A stretch of 64,000 nt of DNA from Nymphaea colorata (Eukaryota > Streptophyta > Magnoliopsida > Nymphaeales > Nymphaeaceae). Below are positions 1 to 11,700 of this stretch, piece by piece. The stretch covers positions 37,749,115-37,813,114 of the forward strand of contig NC_045138.2 in assembly GCF_008831285.2 (NCBI RefSeq), in the 5' to 3' direction. A program made the position numbers and the translations under genes. The notes below the pieces were generated by a model. The model did no database searches, was not told the DNA's origin, and was given only the letters and a program-made list of their open reading frames with translations. Each line of letters begins with the position of its first letter. Position 1 is the stretch's first letter.

Positions 1-2390
1 AATGTCAATGTTAACCACCATATGTTGCCCTAACAAAATTTTGAAGAGGCCAACCCAATGATAAAACCAAATCCTTGCACCACTAACAAAATATGACGCT
101 GAACTAGTCTTTCTTTGTTTTACTCCTTTTAGTTTCTTCAACTACAAATCCAATTTAAGAAAACTTGGTTCATTCATGGCTGTCAGAAAAGCAGAAGCAC
201 TGGATGGAATACTGATGGACAATAAGCTAAACCTTTACTCCACCATAATGCCATCTCCCTCTCCTCATGTGTATCCCTATGCTAAGTCATTCCTATTATA
301 GTTTAATCATATACACATCTAAAGCATAGAGGAGATACTAGATACATGAGTGCACATAAAAAAAGAGACTCAGGGGAAGAATGGAGCAGAGCAGGGGAGA
401 AAGATGCAAATAAAAATGTGTCACATATTCATAAGGACTCAGATCAGCAAAAATCAATGGTAGCAAAGGCATAACAAAGAAGAAACAGACATTACTTCAA
501 TTGAAATCAATGGCTCCAAGCAGACAACCATCATAGACATGAAAGTAGCATCCGAGTAAAGATATAGTGAACACACTGAAAAAATGCAAAAAACCAGAAT
601 ACATGATGTATAGTTCTCTAAAAGACCACCTGAGAACCCTCCACCAGATGCCAAACTGAGAGGAGACCAAAGGTCAATCTTGGCAAGAATGAGTAGAATG
701 ATGGGCACAAAAAGAAAAGAAGCAATAAAAGGTAAATGAAGCAAAACCTCCATGATCAAGTTCTCTGTAAGTAGCAGCAGAGACGAGCAAGAGTAACTAA
801 CCCAATTGTAGCCTCTGAAAAATGGGGGAAAAGACGGGCAACGCGTAACAAAGCAGCCTTGGCATTTAGAATAAACTAGTCTCATGAAAATTAGGAGGTG
901 AATCTGGTTGAATTGAAACCTCTGTTGGCAACAAAAGGAAGCAGAGGGCACTCTCTTGTGCAGTTTTCAGGCACCTGCACTAGATTCCAGAATAGGAGAC
1001 AAAGAACGAATCCCTAGGTTTGCAGTGAGAACCTGAGCTATTGATCTTCAAGATGCAGCTAGCTTTCGACAGTCTCATTTGAAGATGTGTGGCGATCGCA
1101 ATGGCTATTTTGGGAAAAAGAGAAAGAGAGGGAGAGAGGGAGAGAGAGAACGAAAGTATTATAACCGTGCAGAATATGGCCGACAAAGGGTTGACTACAT
1201 TCCATAAAATACAAAAGGAAGAGGCTACTGCAGCTCAATTATGCAACTGTTGCAGAAACGTAGCAGACCACCATGGGCCAGAACCAGAACAGAAACAACG
1301 ATAGGATCATAGGTTGACATCACAGAATATAAGTCTAGACAATGCTGTGGGGAAAGGAGATGCTTCCGATGGTACGCATCATTTTTGATACACCAAATGC
1401 GCCATCAAGTAGTGAACAACCACGAGATCCACAAAATCTCATTTACTTATACTAGACAAAACCCTAATGATTGCAGAATCACTGACGAAAAGATATGGAT
1501 CAATGGATGTTCCAAGTCTCCTGAAAAATTCACTGCATAAGATGACACGACCAAAACAAATGCATAGATGTTTCCTCTTGAATGCCAGATAAACGGCATC
1601 AACTAGCAAGTTGGAAACCAGACTTTTTAAGGGTAGTTTCAACCTGGAGTCTATCGTCTAAGGCATGCCATGCCAACCCAGTATGTAACCCTGCATTTTT
1701 AACAAAATAAATTGACATATTCATTTTGGAAATTAATTATATTTATTTTTAGTTGTTGCAGATCGGCAGTTTCCCCTACATTAGCCCATGTTTGATTTGG
1801 TGAGTTTCAAAATTAAATATTAAAAAAAACTGCCCTATAAACATTTTAAAAGGAATCGTTCAACGGGGGAAAAGGGTTACTCCTTTCTCTACTTTCTTAT
1901 TCTTCTTGCTCTGTTCTTCTCTCTCATCGTTGTGGGTTGTGGATATTGTGGGTTTGGTTACAACAGAGAGGTGCTTTATCTTCTCTTCTGTTGATTCTAT
2001 ATGCAAAAATTTAGAACACGATCATATAAAAGCATCGCAGCCTCAGTGTAGAGTTTTGTCTCTCTCTCCTACGCATGCATACTGTGTTAATAGAAGAGGT
2101 CAGCGCACGAATATTTGATTTTCTTCAAGTGTGTATGTGCATACAAAAATGTGAATTATGAACATGACATAAAATGCATCATATCCATTAATGTGCTTAT
2201 GTTCTTGCAAGTTAAATTTTTATAACTACATCTACCCTCAGCATGATGGCATGAAATGTATATACGATGCTAACTTCAGTATGCAAGCAGAAACATTATC
2301 TATCTCGTGCACGCTCAGATTCCACATTACAATGTGACATAGATGAGGCAGAAAAAAAAAAAAACACATACAATGTCATAGACGGGGCAC
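1..2390. other. Region without a supportable gene
   Basis: I see no recognisable protein here. On the minus strand a CT-rich tract (about 1110-1155) followed by scattered short reading frames down to 454 resembles the leader of a plant transcript running off the left edge. The longest frame (454-951, minus, 165 codons) is hydrophobic and low in complexity and matches no family I know. The rest is AT-rich non-coding DNA. Confidence 0.5.
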
Positions 2391-2393
2391 GGC

Positions 2394-2883
2394 CGATTGC
2401 CTCTGCCATGAGCCCATGACGGCAAGTGGAAGAAAAATATCCGCTGCTTAGCCGATAAAACATAAAAAAACAAGCCCTCCATACCTTCTTTCCTGTTGAT
2501 CCTCGTCTTCTGTAGGACTGTTTCTTTGATCTGTTATTGCTATTGCTCTGCTGGATAAAAAGATTCACTGTGGACCTTTAACATGAAACAAATAGAATGA
2601 TGAAAATACTAGTAAGCAGAAAGGAAAACCAAACATTTGACCCAGCCGGCCCTGAGCCCCTGGTCCTCAGCGGCCGCCGGAAGGGTCCGAAAATGGCCGC
2701 TGCAAATTCCGGCAGCCCTGCCAGTCAAACCCTTAAAGTTATAAGGGAAAAGAGTGAATAATAAATAAACAGATGAAAAAGAGAGAGAGAGGGAGAGATT
2801 CACCGGCGTCTTGCCGTACTGGTGCGCCGGCGGTCGGAGGCCGGAGTGACCGAAGGAGGCCATGGAACCCTCGTTAAAGAGAA
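2394..2883 (-). CDS. Possible 5' end of an unrecognised gene
   Basis: A start codon at about 2863 in good context (GGTTCC before ATGGCC) opens a 20-codon exon ending GKTP at a GTGAAT donor. On the same strand two or three further segments are open and flanked by plausible splice sites. One (about 2650-2725) ends near LRAGW, one (about 2489-2558) is a basic stretch rich in Ser, Asn, Arg and Lys ending at a GTATGG donor, and one lies near 2394-2437. The local GC content is far above the surroundings, as for a real first exon. I do not recognise the protein and cannot fix the exon chain or its end, so function is unknown. It could also be a GC-rich non-coding transcript. Confidence 0.3.
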
Positions 2884-2939
2884 TAAACGAGAGGGGGAAT
2901 GGGAGAAACCAGGAGAACATCAAGAAATTTAAAACCCAC

Positions 2940-3790
2940 CCACCACTTTAGCAAACTTTTCACAAACGCTGTTATAAGGGTTCCCGCCAGATTTTACATA
3001 AAAATGATTTCAAAAAGAGGTTCCGGTTCTGCGTTTTGCAGTTTTTAGCCCTCTACGTGTTTACAATTTGTTAAAAGATGGTTATGCAAGTAAATAAAAT
3101 GGACTATCCTGCCTTATGCTTTTAAAAATTTCGAAAAGGAGCTTTTTAGACTGATGTTGATTTCCATATTATGCCCATAACCCCAAAAACTGTGTTCCCA
3201 CTGTATAACTTGAGGTGCTTTCGTATATTATTTTGTATGAAAAATTTCTGGCTCATACGACTTTTGCCCTTATAAGTGAGGGATCCTCCATTTAGCTAAT
3301 ATGGTATTTTGGTAATTTCAAGTTTATAACATGTGCCATAATATATTATCTGTCCTGTCTTGTACTAGTTTTTAGCAAAACTCGCAATTTAACCTTTCAT
3401 TTTATTTCTATGGGAGGGTTCTCCATGCTCAAATTTAACTCGTGAAAATCTAGGCATGGTTATTGGTTCGTATAGTTTTTGATAAAAAATGCTTATGAAA
3501 AATGAGAGTTGAAAGAAAAAAATTTGAGTTGAAAGAAAAAAATTTGGCATTCGAGTTGAAAGGTGTACCGCCCGCTGCTATCGCTAGAGCTGACGTAACT
3601 TACGACCTCGAAAGCAATTGGAATAAGGGGCCTTAAGGATCATTGTTTTTGTCGTTGTTACAGGTGTCATTAAAATTTAGGGTTTACCCCCTTGTCCCAT
3701 ACATCATTTATTTTTTATTTTTAAGATATATTAATTTATTTTAACTTTAATAAACTTTTATATGTTTTTCATTTTTTAAAATTTAATTAC
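2940..3790. other. Intergenic, short tandem repeat at 3505-3565
   Basis: AT-rich with no open frame of note. At about 3505-3565 the phrase gagttgaaagaaaaaaattt is repeated head to tail two to three times. Confidence 0.5.
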
Positions 3791-3792
3791 TT

Positions 3793-3964
3793 CCAATCGG
3801 TCCATTTGATTCGATTTTTTATTTTTATTAAATGTTCGAACCACAGCCACCTTATTTCATCTACCCAATCATGTGAAAACAAGTGGGCAACACTCTTCGT
3901 GAGTCTTCGTCATAGAATTTAATTAAAGAAAAAAAGTAAAAATGATATATGAAATAATCTCATG

Positions 3965-4034
<70 letters not shown>

Positions 4035-4720
4035 TAGGTGGGGGATGTATATTTGTCAAGATCCAATGCCTGCTGAAACCGAGTTCAATCAAATCCAGTT
4101 TCCGGCAGAGTCCCACTAATAGGATTAATCAGATTCCGGCTTTCCCAACATAATAAATTAATCTGGATCTGATTTATTCCTCTCATTCAATTCATTTTAA
4201 GGGCCGGACATCAAATTTTCTGCAGCTTCAAGTTGACACACTGTCCATCCCTTCTCTTCTGTCGCGAAAAATCAATGTCCTGAGAATTACTTTGAATCGG
4301 TCCACTTGATTTAATTTCTGTTTTTTTATTAATTATTCGGACAGGAGTTACCTCATTTCAGGAACCCAATCATGTGAACACAAGTGGGCAGTACTGGAGT
4401 CTCTCATGTAGCCTTCATAGATAAGAGAAATTAATTAAAGAAAAAAATAATATCATATATGGAGAAAAATGATAAAAGTCCCCTCCCCACCAATGTAAAG
4501 CAAGTGTGCAATACTCATACTCTTTATGAAGTATTTATTGTAGAAATCAATTAAAGAAAAAAGAAATTTCTATGTGGAGAAAAATGATAAGGAAGATTGA
4601 AAAACCTTTCCCCCATCAATGTGAAAGCAAGTGTACCGTACTTCTAAGTGAAAAATAAAATAAAATTATATATGGAGAAGAATGATAAAGAAGATTGGAA
4701 AATCATCTCCTTCTTTATTT
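3793..4720 (+). repeat. Diverged direct repeats around a TA microsatellite
   Basis: The block at about 3793-3955 recurs diverged at about 4291-4475. Both contain a CGGTCCA-TTGATT phrase, then CCAATCATGTGAA, then an AATTAAAGAAAAA tract. Shorter versions of the second half follow at about 4487-4605 and 4610-4720, each with an AAGCAAGTGT phrase and a TATGGAGAA-AATGATAA phrase. This is an old local repeat array of about 110-125 bp units. No protein is encoded. Confidence 0.6.
3967..4031. repeat. (TA)n microsatellite
   Basis: About 32 uninterrupted TA dinucleotides lie between two copies of the local direct repeat. Confidence 0.95.
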
Positions 4721-4865
4721 ACATAGAGATCATTTCAGGTATTTGGTGCACCTCTGTTTCTCTCGGGCAATCGATCTTCCTATATATATTGTTGATATTC
4801 TGGAGGGTTGAGAGTGGGGGCTCGAGTTTTGTGTTGCATTCAGAGGCTCCCAAAGAATCATGGAG

Positions 4866-6118
4866 AATGATTTTCTTTTCCTTGCTTGTTGGTATTTACC
4901 AAGGTTGGCTTATTCAAAGGATGCTTTGCCGCCTCCTCTCGTCGCTTTTTCACTCTTCAAGCGCCCGTTTTCCATGTGATATTGGTGTTTTCAGGCACAG
5001 AGGAGAGAAAGAAAAGCAGACAAAGGAAAAGAGAACAAAAGGTTGGTGGCGGTCCGGTATTTGTAGAACTGCCATTTCTTCTCTTGAAATTTGCGGGATT
5101 TTTTTTGTTTCACAAAAGAAAAGAAGCCGATGTTTTAGGGGGAAGATGTTGTCATCACCTACATGCTTCGCTTACATTTACTGTGTAATACTGCATGAGG
5201 GACTCGCTTTCTTTTTCATCATATGAATTATTGTGGAGGAGAAGAAGACTCTCTGCATTGGGGTGGGGATTCTGGGCTCTAGGAAGGGAGTGAAAACCAG
5301 ATATGATGTTTAAGCTGTGGTCTTGACATGGGTGTTCTCGCTTTGTTTACCGATTGGGGAAATGAACCCGTAAGTTGATACTGGCCTTACAACTCTCCCT
5401 GACCCTTCATCTCCTCTACTACACTCGCCATACTCTGCAATTCATTGTTCTTGAATCTCCCACAGACAGCAGACAACATCTGGTCCTCTCCTCCAACCAG
5501 CCGGTTCATTTCCCCAACCCAGTAAACAAAGCGAGAACACGCATGTCACTACCCCCTGCTTAAACCTCTTAACTGGTTTTCCCTTCCTTCCTAGTCTCCT
5601 AGAGCCCATACTCCCCACCCATAAAGGACCAACTCATGAGAGAGGAAACGAAAAGAATGACACCTGCAAGGCAGAGAGCCAGAAACCCAAGGGAATTCTT
5701 CTTCTCGTTCACAATAATTCATATGATGAAAAAGAAAGTCGGTCCTCTGAGCATTATTGCACAGTAAACGAAGGATGACTTTTCCTTTGCACATTCTCTA
5801 ACTCAAAGCAGGATGATGATGTCTAATGTCTTCCCCCCCAAAACATCAGTCACTTTTCTTTTGTTAAAGAACCCGGCAGTAGGAAGGGCAGAAATGGCGG
5901 TTCTACGAATATTGTAGCACCACCAACATTTTGTTTTCCTCTGTCTGCTTTTGTTTTTTTTTTTTTTCCTGTGTGCCTGAGAACGCCAACATCACATGGA
6001 AAATAGGCGCGCGCTTGCAGAGTGAGAAAGTGACGATGGAAGGTTGCAAAGCCAAGATGAGAGCATCCTCGAATAAGCTAACCATGGTAAATACCAACAA
6101 GCAAAAGAAAGAAAATCG
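4866..6118. repeat. Large imperfect inverted repeat (foldback)
   Basis: The plus-strand segment 4866-5283 reappears on the minus strand at 6118-5660, leaving a spacer of about 375 bp. Anchor matches include GCTTGTTGGTATTTACC (near 4884 and 6094-6110), TTTTCCATGTGAT with TTCAGGCACA, a CAAAAGAAAAG plus GATGTTTT block, and TTTTTCATCATATGAATTAT (near 5212 and 5713). Arms differ by many substitutions and small indels, so the duplication is not recent. Both arms carry similar short open frames, but neither resembles a known protein. It may be an inverted duplication of a decayed gene or transposon, or the template of a long hairpin RNA. Confidence 0.75.
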
Positions 6119-6410
6119 CTCAGAGATTGACTGTTTATAATGCATATCTAAAATAAGTGAATGGGTGATGAGAAATTTCCGTGAGGAAACACGCTTCTGC
6201 TGCTTATTATATATGAGGGATTCATGTTCTTTAGATAAGAGACAGCTTTCTTGAACGGTGAACTAAGCTAAGATCACTTCTTAGTTCATATGTTTCTATA
6301 CGTTAAAGGGTACTTCCAAATCTGTCTTCGTGACTTTTAGAACATTTATTTCTTATGAATTTATTGCATAAAAGTAAGAAATGACAACCATTTGTCAGCA
6401 ATATGTGCAG

Positions 6411-6535
6411 GCAGACATGTATCGCCCAAGACCATCCTTATAATGGGCGCTGCTGGTTTTATTGCATCCCATGTTTACAACCGACTTATCAAAAACTATC
6501 CTCAGTATAAAATTGTGGTCCTTGGTAATCTTTAG
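6411..6535 (+). pseudogene. Fragment of a UDP-rhamnose synthase (RHM) N-terminus
   Basis: After an intron-like TGTGCAG, the frame reads a nucleotide-sugar dehydratase N-terminus: a PKTILIMGAAGFIASHV stretch followed by NRL, YPQYKIVVL and an in-frame TAG at 6533-6535. In intact plant RHM proteins the same place reads roughly PKNILITGAAGFIASHV and is followed by more than 600 residues. The Rossmann GAAGFIA phrase is intact, but nothing recognisable follows the stop. I see a relic of about 37 codons, inserted or left by degradation, not a working gene. Confidence 0.7.
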
Positions 6536-8735
6536 TGTGAGCATATGCAGTAGAAGGTTTTGAAGTTACCCACCACAAAGGGGAAGTTGGCTGATGATGC
6601 ATAAAATGTACTATTATTTTAATATACTTTTGATGCATTCATCTGCATGAAGTTAAAGTTTAAATCCCATTTTAACATTGCTTTATGTTACAATGATTAA
6701 TGTCTCAAATGTGGTGCAAACCAAGGCTAAAATAAGGGAGATAACATGATTTCAATATTTTGGAGCTATTTTGATGGAAATAGAAAACTAGATCCAAATT
6801 CAAATGTCAAATCAATCCAAATTATGGTTTAAATATCATACCCAAAATCGTGATCCAAATGAGAAGCAAGTGAAAAAGATATTTGTTGAAGTTTTTTGCA
6901 ATTGCATCAAAAAACATGGATTGCATTCGAAATTTTTAATAAATCACTTCGTTAAAAACTTGCGATCGTCTCCGATTACCTTATGAACCATGGGCTGGCA
7001 GAAATGGTGTAAAGAGCGAGGCGAGGCCAGACGGTGATTGAAGCGTAATCTTCGTGCTCAAATTTGTTCGTTATATAATTAAATATAACTAATATAACAC
7101 AGCATTTTAGCAATTTTTAGAAAAATATAACTAAAATAGCACAACATTGTAAAATATAACCAATTTGTCGTGAGTGTGATTATGAACACAACATTTGTTT
7201 GTATTCTTACCCACGTTGTAATATTTTTTTGGTTTGTATTCAAATTTCATTCATAAATATTTTAAAATATTTATTAAGACAGACTCTACGCAATATCATA
7301 TGCGAGAGGATGATGTGCTAAGAGGAGGTGTGCAGACCGTCAGACGCAAAACACTGCTGCTCATAGCATCACACGCGAGATTTCAAATTTAACCTTTTAT
7401 TCATTTCGGCATGCATCACAGTATCTTTGAACAAGTTTACAAATTATAATAAAAATGTGGTAATATCAATATTGATAATGCTTGTGACGATAACAATAAT
7501 GAAATTTAAAATGTGATAAACTCAGTTGCTAGTTAACTATATATGCATAATGCATTATATGCTAGTTATGTACATGACGTAAAAAATAAACCAACTTGAA
7601 AATATCTACCCTTTCATTAAAACTGGTAAAATCAGCTCTTTGTATAATATAATTTCAAACCTTCACAAACTGTATTGCACGTAGGTCACAATGTCGATAA
7701 CTGAAACAAATTGATGGCAAGGGAACGCATGCAAAACAAAGCACAAGGCTGCATTTTTCGCTTTTTTGTATTTTTCAATTTTAAACCGGAAGAAAATGGC
7801 TCCGTCCTTGTTGCATATGCCTTCAGGTGCGTTCCTTGGGTTGAATATATTATATTTCTGGAATAGAAGAAATTGAAAAAGATGTTCACTTTATGAATTA
7901 GATAGCCCAGAACAGAAAGAAGGCTTTATAGCATTTATAATTACAGAGACAAATGAATCAAGGAAAGAATATATTAACATACTTTTAGTTCTTATCTACG
8001 AAAAATCCTTGAGAGTGGCTGGTTGCCCAATCTTTCACATATTAGATGTTGTTTCATTAGGAACAATGAGGAAGACATTCGCCCTCTTTACTCTTCTTCC
8101 CTCTTTCGACCCTTTATATCGTTTTATTTTCTTAGAACACTTAAGTCTACCTCTTTGTATCGAGAAAAAGTATACTTTCATATGAGATGGAAGGGATCGA
8201 ATCTTAAGTCCATAGACCTATAATCATGAGGATTTACAATCGAAGGCAACAAACGCCCTGAAAATTTCTGTTTCAGTGCAAGTCTACATTGCACATGGGA
8301 ATGCATTCGGTTCTAGATACTGATAAGATGTGATGGTAATAAAACTAACCAGTTAGTAATGGCATTTTTTTTTTTAAGTGCTAAACCGAACAGGTTATTT
8401 AGTGGTGTAGTTCGGTAGGCATTAATCTGTTTCTTGAGTGATGTTGCTCCTGTTTTATTCACTTCTTTTTAACGCGGTGGACTGAACAAGGCTGGTAGTC
8501 GGTAGACCTTTGCTTTTTAGATAAGCTTATAATCATCATTTTGGAACGGAAGTTATCTGAACTGGCAGTGCATGCAAACCCTCTCTGCACAAGGGAAGAG
8601 AGACAGAGGGAGAGAGAGATGGTCAGTGTAATCCCAATGACAAAATTTTGTAGCAATTCCACCACTGAACCTCGAGTAATATGGCCAGAGTCCCTCACAT
8701 CTAGAAACAACATAACGTTACATGCGTAGCTTGAC
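6536..8735. other. Intergenic, nothing recognised
   Basis: AT-rich sequence beyond the 3' end of the zinc-finger gene. Only short chance reading frames are present. Confidence 0.6.
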
Positions 8736-11700
8736 TCAAAAGAACCACCATCTTTTCCGCCTTTTCTCTCTCTGCAGCTAAAGAAGACCAAAATCAGCCA
8801 TCAGGTGGTGTAGCAATTAAGAAATGCAAAATGCATGCATGGGGCCTGAACCGATTTGCTTCAAACGAACCACACACAATGCAACACATGTAGCACACCA
8901 GAATAGACGTATAGATAGAGGCATTGAAATCAGCTGGCTGCCTCCTTGGCCAAACATTTTTCTTTTGTATCGCTAAACACAGTCAGAAAAAGTGCATTGG
9001 CAATGGCAGTTGCTTAGCCACAGTTTTTAGCAACAAAATGTACTTTTTCTGACAGTTTTTAGTGACACAATAAATAGCAACGGAATGCACCTTTTGTAAC
9101 AGTTTTTCGCAACACAAAAGAAAACAAAAAAAAATATCTACCCATAGAGGCAGCTGGCTGATTTCAATACATATATATATATATAAAAGAGAGAGAAAGA
9201 GACACACACACACACCTTTTTAACTTGAGAATCAACAATTATTGGCTTTGGCAGGATGCCTTCTCCTTTCTCTATGAATGGTCGAACCTTTTCTTCCAAA
9301 AGCTCACTTAACTGAAGTAGGAGAAATAATAACCACATCATGTATCTCTCAGGGTCTCCTCAGACCATCATAGAGCCCGATCTGCTAAAATAAACTATAC
9401 TCCCACAGCAAGGAATTTAACAGAAATTAAACGACCCTGCATACCTTGTCTTGCCGCCATTTCGTTTCCCATTGTGCATCCAAGATTTTATCAGCCATTT
9501 CTCTCTGTGCATTGAGAAGAGTGGTCATTTCAAAAAGTTTCTTGGGATCTTTAAGGTCTTCCTCAGCCCAAGAAGCACCATCCAAGGGAAGCTTCAAATC
9601 CTGTAACAATTGCAGAAAGACCACCACGATCATATTATCCAGTGCACAACATAAATAAGTGCAAATGCATAACAGAGAGAGATGGATGAGGACCGCTAGC
9701 ACAGTGGAGGATGCTACACCAACCTATTGATGGGAATTCGGCTTACTGCAAAGGAAAGGCCATCAGAAATTTTAAATTATGTTTTGCTCAAAAAGTAGTG
9801 TGTTTATGGGTGGAAACTCCTAATGTTGACAATGTTAGGAATAGCTGCTGCTACTGAAGACATCACAGATATGAACTTACACCCCAGTTGTGTGGCCGAG
9901 GTGGAGCATCCAGCTTCATGACTTCAACCTCCAGAGCCTTCTTGGCTTTGTAATAAGGGATGTTTTTCACAATAACAGGATCATCCCTAGCACGTGCTGG
10001 ATCTATAGAAATAAGTGCCTGGCAAAAAATGAGTTAGAAATTAGAACCTCTAGGCAAACCAAAAAAGATGACAAATAAATGATTGTTATTGAAGTTTTAT
10101 AATGTTTCCATGTTTGACAAAGTATGTATTTAGCATAAAAAATTGCCTGAACAAAAAGGAAAAACCAGCAGATGAGCAGAATACTAACAAATCAAATATA
10201 ATTCTTGTTGACAGGCATCAAAATTGAACCATCAAATTGCACCAGTACCGACAATATAAGCACCATGGTTCCCTTTTAGTTTTAGTTGTTAGTATTTGTA
10301 CAGATATTCAGAATGGAACTGAGTGGTTATAGTACAGTAGCGCTTAAGAAATAATACAGTTAAAGGAATGTTAAAGCAACAACAAAACCAAATACACACA
10401 CACATGCAGGAAGAATCTCCTTCTCATGCACTATATGGAGAAAGGCATTTAATTATCTTACATCTTGAACATACTCCCAACCAGGTTTTCTCATAGCTAC
10501 AATATCGCGCAGTTGATCGTACCGCATAGACTCCTGAAACAGTACCACAACCATGAGAAATGAGTAAACATCAAAAAACTCATGGTGTTGTGCACAAGGA
10601 ACCGATCAAACCCATGTATGAACAGCAGTGCAGTGACAGATCTCGGATCAGGGTGATCCAAGGGAAAGAAATCATGTGATCCATATCCTCAAAGCAACTA
10701 AAAAATAAAATATATCCGCAAAAATCTCATGCTTTAAAATTTCAAAGAACTTATCTAAAAGTATCATCAAGATCAGCTGTCTACTAACGCAGTGTCTAGG
10801 TAGTTAAAAGCGCTACGTGGCTCTAGCTAGTGGACCTTCAAAAAGGACCAGGCAGGGCCTAAGCTGGCCAAAAAAGGTAAAAAGAAGAAAAAGGAGGAGA
10901 AAGAAAAGGAACAGGGAAAAAGGAAAAAATTAAAAGAGCAAGATGAAAAGGAGGAAAAAGATTTAAGACTTATTCTAAAGTTGGATGCCTATGTAGAACA
11001 ATCAAAAAGATAGTCACCATTGTTGTGGGCGCACCTTGGCAGGCATCTAGGCATGCTTTTGACAACACAGAACTGTGCTAGGTGCTAGGCCTTTACCCGT
11101 ACCACCTAGGCAAGTGGTACATCATCCAAGTGGGATCTGAATGCACTACCAATGACAACAACCTAAATAATTCAGATATTTCTCAACCATTTTAGTTTCT
11201 TCACACTGGACGGGAAACTCATAAATCAGATATAGCAACAGTCACATCAATCATCGCAACATAACAACATTATTACTATATCTGGGTATGCATGAAAAGT
11301 CAAAACAAAACAAATTTCAAGCTTGTCCTGACAACTACGACAACACAAGATTGGCCAAAAATTCCAAGTGCACAAGGAAAATTTAGTACATCAGTAACTC
11401 TATACTGACCTTATATTCCCACCATATTTTCTTCTTCACATCATCATCATAGGTAAAGCCACCAACAATCTCGGGCATGGATATCAACCAGAATTCAGCA
11501 AACTTCGGATTTCTCATGCTATTGATGATATTCTGAGGTATAGAAAATACATAACTCAATTAGAATTTTGAAGGCTCGACTATGAACTGAAAAGAACAAA
11601 TCCTGGGTTAAGTATCAGAAAAGCACATCAAAATTCCCACACCAAACTGCAGAAAAAACTTGTTTTGCTCGATGCATATTTATGGATAACCTATAAAAAA

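Noticed and set aside
454-951. 165-codon minus-strand frame with hydrophobic stretches
   Set aside because: No family signature, and pyrimidine-rich sequence makes hydrophobic frames by chance.
6243-6256. CAGCTTTCTTGAAC, a 14-base match to the core of miR396
   Set aside because: The flanking bases do not match and I found no complementary arm nearby for a precursor hairpin.
10788-11122. Possible hAT-type element in a zinc-finger intron (CTAGGT/CTAGGC-rich ends)
   Set aside because: Ends match only loosely when inverted and no 8-bp target duplication is present.
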